From a virus: a DNA stretch of 64,000 bases. Each line of letters begins with the position of its first letter. Position 1 is the stretch's first letter. The DNA is taken from the IMG/VR virus record IMGVR_UViG_3300027973_000003, positions 1 through 64,000 of that record. The stretch is one strand, 5' to 3'. Below the pieces are notes generated by a model, which saw only the letters and a list, made by a program, of their open reading frames with translations, ran no database searches and was not told where the DNA came from. The translations under genes were made by a program, and so were the position numbers. Shown here in pieces: positions 38,397 to 45,824 of this stretch.

Positions 38397-39068
38397 ATGC
38401 CAGCATGGTCATACAGTAGCTTAAAAACATTTCAACAGTGCCCTAAAAAGTATTACCACTTAAAGGTTGCTAAGGATGTGAAAGACGACGGCAGTGAAGC
38501 TACTATCTATGGCAAAGAACTACACAAGGTAGCAGAAAATTACGTACGTGATAACGTACCAATTCCCGAGCGTTTTAAATTTATCCAAAAAACAGTAGAT
38601 GCGCTTAAGAACATCCCAGGTGAGAAGCATACTGAGATTGAATTAGGTGTAACCAATACTGGCGGGAAACTTAGTGCCTGTGGGTTCTATGACAAAAATG
38701 CGTGGTATAGAGGTATTGCAGATTTACTAATCATTAACGGTGACGAAGGCTATTTGGTTGACTACAAAAGTAGTAAAAATGCCAAGTATGCAGACTTAAA
38801 ACAATTAGATTTATTAGCGGCGGCGGTATTTATACACTTCCCTGATATTAAGAGTCTTAAGTCTGCTTTGATATTCGTAGTTAGTAACGAATTTGTTAAT
38901 AAAGAACACAGTTCACAGCACAAATTAGCTTATTTTGAGCACGTTCGGTTTGATTTAGAGCGTCTTGAAGTGGCTATGAAAACAGGGGTATGGAATGCAG
39001 TATCGAGCCCGCTATGTGGCTGGTGTCCTGTAAAAACATGCCAAAACTATAAAGAAAGAAGAAAATGA
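38397..39068 (+). CDS. Cas4/RecB-like PD-(D/E)xK nuclease with iron-sulfur cysteines
   Basis: 223 aa. SYSSLKTFQQCPKKYYHL opens the fold with Cys15. GKELHKVAENY holds His43. RGIADLL has Asp109, GYLVDYKSSKN has Asp122 and Lys124, and QLDLLAAAVF matches the helical Q motif. Cys207, Cys210 and Cys215 near the end (CGWCPVKTC) with Cys15 match the Cas4/AddB iron-sulfur layout. It probably resects DNA ends in replication or recombination. No cas genes are present. Confidence 0.82.
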   Translation: MPAWSYSSLKTFQQCPKKYYHLKVAKDVKDDGSEATIYGKELHKVAENYVRDNVPIPERFKFIQKTVDALKNIPGEKHTEIELGVTNTGGKLSACGFYDKNAWYRGIADLLIINGDEGYLVDYKSSKNAKYADLKQLDLLAAAVFIHFPDIKSLKSALIFVVSNEFVNKEHSSQHKLAYFEHVRFDLERLEVAMKTGVWNAVSSPLCGWCPVKTCQNYKERRK

Positions 39069-39445
39069 ACGACGAGAAAATGCCTTTGGTACTAAATAAA
39101 CCTGATTTTAAATATGAATTTAATTCTTGGTTGCCAATTCAATTAACTGTTCAAGTCGGAGAAAACGGACACAAAACAGAAGCCCAAAGCCTTATACATA
39201 TCAGGACAGATAATGGTGGGTATCCTATGACTTTAGCAGTGCAAACAGGGGATTACTCAAATCGTAAATGGCAAGTAGTAGAAGATATATATGACATAGG
39301 TATTTTAGTAGAGGGCAGTTGGGAACGTCAGGGGCTTATAGAAGCTTTGCAACGGGCTGGCTTGATGTTGATGCCTTATTACGGCAAAATGGATAGCAAC
39401 CTACAGGAGGAAGAAAATGCCTTACAAGAACAAATCAGATCGTAA
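39065..39445 (+). CDS. Hypothetical protein
   Basis: 126 aa, overlapping the nuclease gene (ATGA). Alpha/beta, with NSWLPIQLTVQVGENGHKTE and EALQRAGLMLMPYYGKMDSN, and an acidic Gln/Glu-rich tail. No recognised family. Its position between nucleases suggests a replication or recombination accessory role. Confidence 0.55.
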   Translation: MNDEKMPLVLNKPDFKYEFNSWLPIQLTVQVGENGHKTEAQSLIHIRTDNGGYPMTLAVQTGDYSNRKWQVVEDIYDIGILVEGSWERQGLIEALQRAGLMLMPYYGKMDSNLQEEENALQEQIRS

Positions 39446-39701
39446 ATACACACAAGCCACCGCTTACGAGGATACTCCTGAGCAAGTAAAAAATAGAGTT
39501 GCACGAAACAGAGCACGTGCCCAGTTAATGAAAGAGGGAAGGGTATCAAAAGGGGATGGAAAAGACGTTGACCACATTAAGCCTCTCAGCAAGGGGGGCT
39601 CAAGCTCTAAAGGTAATCTCAAGGTTAAATCCGCTAGCAGTAACCGTTCGTTCAGTAGAAACTCAGACCACACGGTTAAGCGGAATGTCTCAAAAAAGTA
39701 G
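39417..39701 (+). CDS. Small HNH-type endonuclease
   Basis: 94 aa. KDVDHIKPLSKGGSSSKGNL gives the HNH core (Asp-His, then GG and Asn) and SSNRSFSRNSDHTV the final part. It lacks CxxC zinc knuckles, like several short phage HNH proteins. AGGAGG lies eight bases before the ATG. It may nick DNA during replication or packaging. Confidence 0.75.
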   Translation: MPYKNKSDRKYTQATAYEDTPEQVKNRVARNRARAQLMKEGRVSKGDGKDVDHIKPLSKGGSSSKGNLKVKSASSNRSFSRNSDHTVKRNVSKK

Positions 39702-41082
39702 CATCCTAACTGATTACGATTGGCCTGGAAAATACAAGCCTTTTGCACATCAGAAACAAACCGCTGATTTTTTAACACTTAACCGAAAAGCCTTCTGTTT
39801 TAACGAACAGGGTACGGGTAAAACGGCTAGCGTAATATGGGCATGCGACTACCTCATGAATCTAGGGGTAATAAAACGTGTGCTTGTTATTTGCCCGTTA
39901 TCCATTATGAAATCAGCGTGGCAAGCCGACCTATTTAAATTTGCTATACACCGCACATGCGATGTAGCTTATGGCGAAGCTAAAAAACGCAGGAAGATAA
40001 TTGAAGCTGGCGCAGAGTTTGTCATTATTAACTTTGATGGGGTAGAGATTGTTAAAGAAACCATATTAAAAGGTGGTTTTGATTTAGTTGTAGTTGATGA
40101 GGCAAGTGCCTATAAGAACGCACAAACAACCCGCTGGAAGACCCTTAAAGAAGTAGCTAACAGCGTTAAAGGCATGTGGATGCTTACTGGTACTCCAGCA
40201 GCCCAATCCCCCGTAGATGCCTATGGTTTAGCAAAGATTATCAACCCTGATAAAACCCCTAAATTCTATGGTCAGTTCCGTGACCAAGTTATGTATAAAG
40301 TTGGCATGTATCGCTGGCTACCTAAACCCCAAGCTCAGCAAGTTGTACATACAGTATTGCAACCCGCTATACGGTTTGAGAAAGACCAATGTCTAGACCT
40401 ACCCGATGTAACCTTTGTAGAACGGGATGCCCCCCTAACTGCCCAGCAAATGAAGTATTACAGATTGCTTAAAAAACAAATGGTTATGTCAGCCGATGGT
40501 GAGCAAGTAACTTCTGTAAACGCAGCGACTAATATCAACAAGCTTCTTCAGATCTCTGGCGGTGCAGTGTATACGGATACTAGAGAAGTTATAGAGTTTG
40601 ATGTATCCAACAGATTACGTGCAATCCAAGAGGTTATTGAAGAGGCTTCGCACAAGGTCCTGGTCTTTGTTCCGTTTACTCATACTATAGAATTGCTAAA
40701 GGCATACCTTACCAAAGCAGGCATAACGTGTGACGTTATTAATGGGCAAGTTAGCGTTAATAAAAGACACGAAATAATCAATGACTTTCAAGAAACAGAT
40801 AAGGTGCAAGTGCTTATCATACAGCCCCAAGCTGCGTCACATGGGTTAACCCTTACAGCCGCCAACGTAATAATTTGGTACGCTCCTGTGACTAGTGTAG
40901 AAACATATCTACAAGCTAATGCACGTATTAACCGCCCTGGACAAAAGAATGCTATGACAATCGTGCATATAAAAGGTAGCGAAGTTGAAGCTAGACTGTA
41001 TAGCATGTTGTCTAGTAACATAGACAACCACGTAAAAATAATAGACTTGTACAGGCAAGAAATTATTTCTGATATAGCTTGA
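39685..41082 (+). CDS. SNF2-family DEAD/H helicase
   Basis: 465 aa from ATG 39685, overlapping the HNH gene by 17 bases; a longer frame would cover the HNH gene. FAHQKQTADF is the Q-like motif, NEQGTGKT (40-47) Walker A, VVDEAS (136-141) motif II, LTGTPAAQSP motif III, and QANARINRPGQK near the end motif VI. Phage SNF2 proteins translocate on dsDNA and remodel protein-DNA complexes at replication or recombination. All helicase motifs look intact. Confidence 0.88.
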   Translation: MSQKSSILTDYDWPGKYKPFAHQKQTADFLTLNRKAFCFNEQGTGKTASVIWACDYLMNLGVIKRVLVICPLSIMKSAWQADLFKFAIHRTCDVAYGEAKKRRKIIEAGAEFVIINFDGVEIVKETILKGGFDLVVVDEASAYKNAQTTRWKTLKEVANSVKGMWMLTGTPAAQSPVDAYGLAKIINPDKTPKFYGQFRDQVMYKVGMYRWLPKPQAQQVVHTVLQPAIRFEKDQCLDLPDVTFVERDAPLTAQQMKYYRLLKKQMVMSADGEQVTSVNAATNINKLLQISGGAVYTDTREVIEFDVSNRLRAIQEVIEEASHKVLVFVPFTHTIELLKAYLTKAGITCDVINGQVSVNKRHEIINDFQETDKVQVLIIQPQAASHGLTLTAANVIIWYAPVTSVETYLQANARINRPGQKNAMTIVHIKGSEVEARLYSMLSSNIDNHVKIIDLYRQEIISDIA

Positions 41083-41106
41083 CAATGTCAAACAGTGTGG
41101 TAGTAT
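41079..41106 (+). promoter_or_regulatory. Early promoter P5 with second palindrome type
   Basis: TTGACA (41079-41084), 16-bp spacer, TAGTAT (41101-41106). The -35 box lies in TTGACAATGTCAA (41079-41091), matching the P4 site at 34491; CAAAC and GTGT follow in both. It lies inside the end of the helicase gene and serves 41134 onward. Confidence 0.75.
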
Positions 41107-41133
41107 GGAGGTGTGGTAACAAAGGAGCTAAAC

Positions 41134-41541
41134 ATGGACAATTTGCACGAAGTACCAGCTGATATATTGGCTGAAACATATATAAAAATAAGAGATAAAA
41201 GAGCCGAGTTAAAAGAGCAATTTGAATCTCAAGATGAAGCATTAAAAGAGCAACAAGATTTATTAGCAGAAGAAATGCTAGAGGTTTGTTATGAGAATAA
41301 CGCCGATAGTATTAAGACACCAGCAGGGACAATTATTCGTAAAGTGGATACACGGTACTGGACGACTGATTGGGATTCTATGTATCAGTTTATTGAAGAA
41401 CATGATGCATACCCCCTGCTCGAGAAGAGATTGCATCAAACCAATCTTAAGCAGTTTCTCGAAGAGAATCCCGAACTGTTACCTGCTGGTTTACAAGCAG
41501 ACAGAAAATACACCGTGGTCGTTAGAAGGAGCAAATCATGA
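41134..41541 (+). CDS. Conserved phage replication-module protein
   Basis: 135 aa from ATG 41134, six bases after AAGGAG (a GTG at 41113 is rejected because it falls at the promoter start site). The N-terminal coiled coil (ILAETYIKIRDKRAELKEQF) is followed by AGTIIRKVDTRYWTTDWDSM and LKQFLEENPELLPAGLQ. This type is common next to phage single-strand binding or recombination proteins. Function unknown. Confidence 0.7.
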   Translation: MDNLHEVPADILAETYIKIRDKRAELKEQFESQDEALKEQQDLLAEEMLEVCYENNADSIKTPAGTIIRKVDTRYWTTDWDSMYQFIEEHDAYPLLEKRLHQTNLKQFLEENPELLPAGLQADRKYTVVVRRSKS

Positions 41542-42422
41542 GCAACATTTCTATTTTTAAACAAGAGTCATCCCCTGTAGCTGGTCGTGAGGTTAGTGAA
41601 TTATCTAAATCACTAGCTGGTAATGGTGGTACTTCCCGTCGTATTACTATGTCTAAAGGTGTGTTTCGTCGCATCGTAAATGGCAAAGAAGCGGGTAAGA
41701 TTAAAGGCGGTAGTATGAACGTCATTGTTGTTAATGCGTTACCTAAAGTATCTCGTCAATACTATGCATCTTCATTTGATCCTGATGCGGCGCCTACTCT
41801 GCCAGACTGCTGGTCAAACCTAGGTGATGTACCTGACCCTAAAGCTGCTAACCCACAAGCATCAAGCTGCGCTAATTGCGAACAGAACATTGATGGCTCA
41901 GGCACAGGCGGTAAAGGTCGTGCATGTCGTTTTAATCGTCGTGTAGCCGTATTGCTTGAAGGCGATATGAGTGGCGAGGTATACCAATTTAATATCCCTG
42001 CTAAGTCTTTGTTTGGTAAGGGCACTGGTAACACCCACCCATTTGAGAGCTATATTAAGTTCTTGCCAGCTAACGGCGAAAGCATTGATCGAATCATTAC
42101 TCAGATTTCTTTTGATGAAGATGAAACTGCTGACGTATTAAAGTTCACTCCTGTACGTCATTTAAGCAATGAAGAAATTGATGTTGTAGAAGAAGCTCAA
42201 CAAAGCGGTGACAGCAAACGGGTTATTCAGTTAACCGTAGCTCAGCAAGATGGTGTTGTTAAGCTACCCCCAGCAGCTAAAACTCCAGCGGTTGCTAGAG
42301 AAAAGGTTGAAGTTGAAGAAGTACAAGAGCCTGTTAAACGTCCGTCTAAGAAAGCAGAAGCGCCCTCTGCTACACCTAAAGCTGCATTGGCTGATGTAAT
42401 TAGCGCTTGGAGTGATAACTAA
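41538..42422 (+). CDS. Conserved phage protein, possible single-stranded DNA-binding protein
   Basis: 294 aa. SSCANCEQNIDGSGTGGKGR with ACRFNRRVAVLLEGD gives three Cys that could hold zinc; the core is beta-rich and the last 70 residues are a flexible Lys/Pro/Glu-rich tail ending ISAWSDN. Position beside polymerase, helicase and primase, plus the disordered tail, suggests an SSB-like role. I cannot show an OB fold by eye. Confidence 0.55.
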   Translation: MSNISIFKQESSPVAGREVSELSKSLAGNGGTSRRITMSKGVFRRIVNGKEAGKIKGGSMNVIVVNALPKVSRQYYASSFDPDAAPTLPDCWSNLGDVPDPKAANPQASSCANCEQNIDGSGTGGKGRACRFNRRVAVLLEGDMSGEVYQFNIPAKSLFGKGTGNTHPFESYIKFLPANGESIDRIITQISFDEDETADVLKFTPVRHLSNEEIDVVEEAQQSGDSKRVIQLTVAQQDGVVKLPPAAKTPAVAREKVEVEEVQEPVKRPSKKAEAPSATPKAALADVISAWSDN

Positions 42423-42654
42423 AGTGAGCTTAGGGTACAGTGCCAATACTATTTTGCTAAACAAAAAAGCAGATGTGAATCGGCTCGGTGTATCGCTTGG
42501 TAGGGCTGCTATAAAAAAAGGTGTATCAGTAGTTGATATTGCATCGTCATTAAGTGTAAGTCGACAAACTGTATATAACTGGTTCGTGGGGGCTTACGAC
42601 CCTAAAGCAGACCAAGCCAAGAATATTGCCAAACTACTAGCAAGACTTAAGTAA
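42412..42654 (+). CDS. Helix-turn-helix transcription factor (XRE/Cro-like)
   Basis: 80 aa from GTG 42412 (GTG 42424 is possible). AAIKKGVSVVDIASSLSVSR then QTVYNWFVGAYDPKADQAKN is a standard HTH of the Cro/CI type. It overlaps the previous gene by 11 bases and is followed by a terminator. It may bind one of the palindromic operator families. Confidence 0.75.
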   Translation: MITKVSLGYSANTILLNKKADVNRLGVSLGRAAIKKGVSVVDIASSLSVSRQTVYNWFVGAYDPKADQAKNIAKLLARLK

Positions 42655-42676
42655 ACTGTAAGACCGTGCAAACGGA

Positions 42677-42700
42677 GGGGGGAGTAGTCCCCCCATTTTT
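42677..42700 (+). terminator. Intrinsic terminator after the HTH gene
   Basis: GGGGGG, loop AGTAGT, CCCCCC, then ATTTTT. It separates the HTH gene from the primase-helicase, which then depends on read-through or an unseen promoter. Confidence 0.8.
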
Positions 42701-42718
42701 AACAAAACGAGAACACAT

Positions 42719-45571
42719 ATGACTAACCTTGATCTATTAAACAGAGTGCTTGCCGAAGATGGCTGGTACGCTGTGCTTGGGATCAAAAATAAGTCCGTGA
42801 TACAAAAGCTTGTTCAAACACGTGAAGAAGTAATTGAAACATCTGAAAAGTTTATAGCTGAAAAAAGAGATGTGTACTTCGGTTGCTCTAAGTTCGAGAC
42901 CAGTGATAACCGCACAAAAGATAACGTAAAAGTAATTAAGGCATTTTGGATTGACCTTGATTGCGGAGAAGCTAAAGCGGAAGTTAACGAGAAGACTGGC
43001 AGACCTGATGGCTATATTGACCAAGCAACAGCCTTACAAGAGTTTAAAAAGTTTTGTGAGACTATCGGACTACCCAAGCCAATCTTAGTAAATTCAGGCA
43101 GAGGCATACACGCTTATTGGCCTCTTAGTGCACCCGTAACACGTGCTGAGTGGGAACCAGTAGCTAATCGCTTGAATGAGTTGTGCGTTATACAAAAGCT
43201 ATATGTAGATGCTTCCGTATTTGAAGCGGCTCGTGTGCTTAGGATTCCTGGGACGTTGAACTTTAAAGACGAACCACCTAAGCCAGTAGAAGTAATCGAC
43301 ATGAGCGCGGAAGATGTTGAGTATGAAGATATCAAAAAGATATTAGGTGTATCGGAGAAAGCCTTTCAGCCCAAAGTAACCCAAGAGTTATCTGAGTTAC
43401 AAAAAGCCATGGCTGCCAATACTACATTTAAGTTTGGCAAAATTATGATGCGTAGTGCAAAGGGTGAAGGATGCGCCCAGTTGTTGCACTGCTATCAAAA
43501 CCAAGATTCAATTAGTGAACCCCTATGGTTTAGCGCTCTTTCAATTGCACACCGTTGCACAGATAGAGAAACTGCAATTCACAAGATTTCAGATAATCAT
43601 TCAGACTATTCGCCTGAGGATACAGAAGCTAAAGCAAGCCACACAGAGTTTGCTCATACATGTTCAACATTTGAAAAACATAATCCAGGGGGTTGTGAAG
43701 GATGCCCTTGGAAGGGTCGTATTAAATCCCCAATTAATTTGGGTAGAGAAGTAGTTAAGGCAGAAGATACTGAGGTGGAAGAGACAGAATCAGAAGCTAT
43801 TCAAAGCCTTTCTATACCTTCATACCCAAACCCATATTTCCGTGGTGGTAGTGGCGGAGTATACATACAGCCCAAGGAAGAAGAGGAAGATGCTCAGTGC
43901 GTTTATGAGCATGATCTGTATGTAGTCAAACGCATGAAAGACCCAGACCCCGAGATTGGTGAAGTTGTATTAATGCGGGTGCATTTGCCTGCAGATGGAA
44001 TACGTGACTTTATTATTCCGCTAGCTATTGTTGGCTCTAAAGACAGACTTAGAGAAGCGCTGGCTACTAATGGGGTGCTAGGTTACAAAAAACAAAACGA
44101 CCTAATAACGCATTACGTTATGACATTTGTCAAAACGCTGCAATACAAGAAGAAAGCAGAACTTATGAGAACACAATTTGGATGGGCTGATAAGAACAGT
44201 AAGTTCATTATTGGCGATAGAGAGATTAGCAAGGATGGTATTTTCCATAGCCCACCGTCAGCTGCTACTAAGCAGTTTTCAGAACACATGCACCCTATGG
44301 GCACACTAGAAAAATGGAAAGAGGTGTTTAATCTTTACTCCGCCCCTGGTTTAGAACCGCATGCATTTGCCGCTCTTACTGCGTTTGGGGCCCCTTTACT
44401 AAAGTTCACTGGACATAGCGGAGCAATCATAAACTTAATCCATAAAGAATCAGGTACGGGTAAATCAACAGCTTTGTATATGTGCAACAGCGTCTACGGG
44501 CATCCCGATAAGTTAGCAGCCATTTGGAAAGACACGCTTGCAGCTAAGATGATTCACTTGGGTGTGATGAATAACTTACCGTTCACTGTGGATGAGATTA
44601 CCAACATTAGTCCTGCAGACTTCTCAACCCTAGCTTATAGCATGTCCCAAGGACGTGGTGCAAACCGTTCTAAGTCCAGCGCCAATGAGCTTCGCACCAA
44701 CACAACCACTTGGCAGACTATGTCTTTAGCCAGTTCTAACGCTAGCTTCTATGAAAAACTAGGAGTGCATAAAAACAGCCCAGACGGTGAGATGATGCGA
44801 CTATTAGAGTATCGGATACACCCAACCAATATTATCCCTAGCGCAGTTGCAAAGCAGATGTTTGACCACCAGTTGAAAGAAAACTATGGACACGCTGGGG
44901 ATATTTACTGTTCATATCTAGTTAACGAGTTGGAAGAAGCTATTGGCGGAGTACGTGCAGTCCAAGCCCGTATTGACCAAGAAATGAAACTAACAAACCG
45001 TGAACGCTTTTGGTCTGCTCTTATAGCTTGTAACCTTACAGGCGGAATCATTGCACGTAACCTTGGTCTAATTAACTATGACATGAAGGCTATATATAAC
45101 TGGGCAATGACGATGTTAACTGAAGTACGTAATGAGATTGCACCGCCTACTAATAATGCTGGCTCTGTAATTGGTGACTTTATGAACCGCCATATGCGCA
45201 GTCTGCTGGTAGTAAACGATGAGGTAGACAAGCGTACCAAGATGCACTCTGTACCCCTACAGGAGCCCTATAGCAATGAGTTAGTAATGCGCTATGAGCC
45301 TGACACCAAGAAGTTATTTATCGTAGCTAAAGCCTTTAAAGCGTACTGCGTTGAGTTCCAAGTAGGTTACAGGGATACGCTAACTGAGCTGGGTAAGAAC
45401 GGCACATACGTAAATGCTGGAAATAAACGCATGTCTAAAGGTATGAAGATTACATCGCCAGGGGTACATGCACTTGAGTTTGATTGCACCATCCCTGATT
45501 TTATTGACATCGAAGGCATCGTAGAAGCGGCTAAAGAAAATGCTAATAGAGAAGATAAGCTACAAAATTAA
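42719..45571 (+). CDS. Primase-helicase (AEP-like primase with SF3/DUF927-type helicase)
   Basis: 950 aa. The N-terminal primase part has WIDLDCG (D79, D81), GRGIHAYWPL (H132) and RVLRIPGTLNF, the archaeo-eukaryotic primase pattern. C315, C326 and C329 near a GGCEGCPW segment may bind zinc. The helicase part has Walker A ESGTGKST (577-584), Walker B TVDE (D625, E626) and SQGRGANRSKSSAN further on. It would prime and unwind DNA at the phage fork. Large for the class. Confidence 0.85.
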   Translation: MTNLDLLNRVLAEDGWYAVLGIKNKSVIQKLVQTREEVIETSEKFIAEKRDVYFGCSKFETSDNRTKDNVKVIKAFWIDLDCGEAKAEVNEKTGRPDGYIDQATALQEFKKFCETIGLPKPILVNSGRGIHAYWPLSAPVTRAEWEPVANRLNELCVIQKLYVDASVFEAARVLRIPGTLNFKDEPPKPVEVIDMSAEDVEYEDIKKILGVSEKAFQPKVTQELSELQKAMAANTTFKFGKIMMRSAKGEGCAQLLHCYQNQDSISEPLWFSALSIAHRCTDRETAIHKISDNHSDYSPEDTEAKASHTEFAHTCSTFEKHNPGGCEGCPWKGRIKSPINLGREVVKAEDTEVEETESEAIQSLSIPSYPNPYFRGGSGGVYIQPKEEEEDAQCVYEHDLYVVKRMKDPDPEIGEVVLMRVHLPADGIRDFIIPLAIVGSKDRLREALATNGVLGYKKQNDLITHYVMTFVKTLQYKKKAELMRTQFGWADKNSKFIIGDREISKDGIFHSPPSAATKQFSEHMHPMGTLEKWKEVFNLYSAPGLEPHAFAALTAFGAPLLKFTGHSGAIINLIHKESGTGKSTALYMCNSVYGHPDKLAAIWKDTLAAKMIHLGVMNNLPFTVDEITNISPADFSTLAYSMSQGRGANRSKSSANELRTNTTTWQTMSLASSNASFYEKLGVHKNSPDGEMMRLLEYRIHPTNIIPSAVAKQMFDHQLKENYGHAGDIYCSYLVNELEEAIGGVRAVQARIDQEMKLTNRERFWSALIACNLTGGIIARNLGLINYDMKAIYNWAMTMLTEVRNEIAPPTNNAGSVIGDFMNRHMRSLLVVNDEVDKRTKMHSVPLQEPYSNELVMRYEPDTKKLFIVAKAFKAYCVEFQVGYRDTLTELGKNGTYVNAGNKRMSKGMKITSPGVHALEFDCTIPDFIDIEGIVEAAKENANREDKLQN

Positions 45572-45734
45572 TTGGAGAAACTTCAAGCAGGGGTACTCGT
45601 TCTTTATCCCTTGCTTAGATACGTCTGCAGCTGAAGATGAATTGCTACGTGTTACAAAAAGATTAAAGATGGAAATCTTTATGAAGGTGTCAGTTGAAGA
45701 GGGAATAAAAGGTTTACGGGTGTGGAGAATTTAA
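45540..45734 (+). CDS. Small conserved phage protein
   Basis: 64 aa. The segment GYSFFIPCLDTSAAEDELLR, VTKRLKMEIFMKVSVEEG, IKGLRVWRI is a compact conserved phage protein type often found after primase or helicase genes. It starts inside the end of the primase-helicase gene (32-base overlap). Function unknown. Confidence 0.7.
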   Translation: MLIEKISYKINWRNFKQGYSFFIPCLDTSAAEDELLRVTKRLKMEIFMKVSVEEGIKGLRVWRI

Positions 45735-45799
45735 TCTATACTTTGAGCATGCAGTTTCTCGTCTGCATGTCCTCGGAAGAAGCTCCTTCCACACCTTAG
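45735..45799 (+). other. Two hairpins before the terminator
   Basis: CATGCAG / CTGCATG (eight-base loop, about 45749-45774) and GGAAG / CTTCC are placed just ahead of the terminator. They may stabilise the 3' end of the early transcript or be part of a small RNA. Confidence 0.45.
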
Positions 45800-45824
45800 C
45801 CCCCGCCTAGTGCGGGGGTTTTTT
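45800..45824 (+). terminator. Terminator between convergent blocks
   Basis: CCCCCGC, loop CTAGT, GCGGGGG and TTTTTT on the plus strand. The T-tract overlaps the stop codon of the convergent 2005-aa gene. The minus strand lacks a T-run after the hairpin, so it mainly ends early transcription. Confidence 0.88.

Noticed and set aside
38397-39068. Cas4 of a CRISPR adaptation module
   Set aside because: No cas1, cas2 or repeats nearby; the gene lies among replication and recombination genes, so a phage recombination nuclease is more likely.
39556-39684. Longer N-terminus for the SNF2 helicase
   Set aside because: It would be translated from within the HNH coding frame in another register; the helicase begins naturally at 39685.
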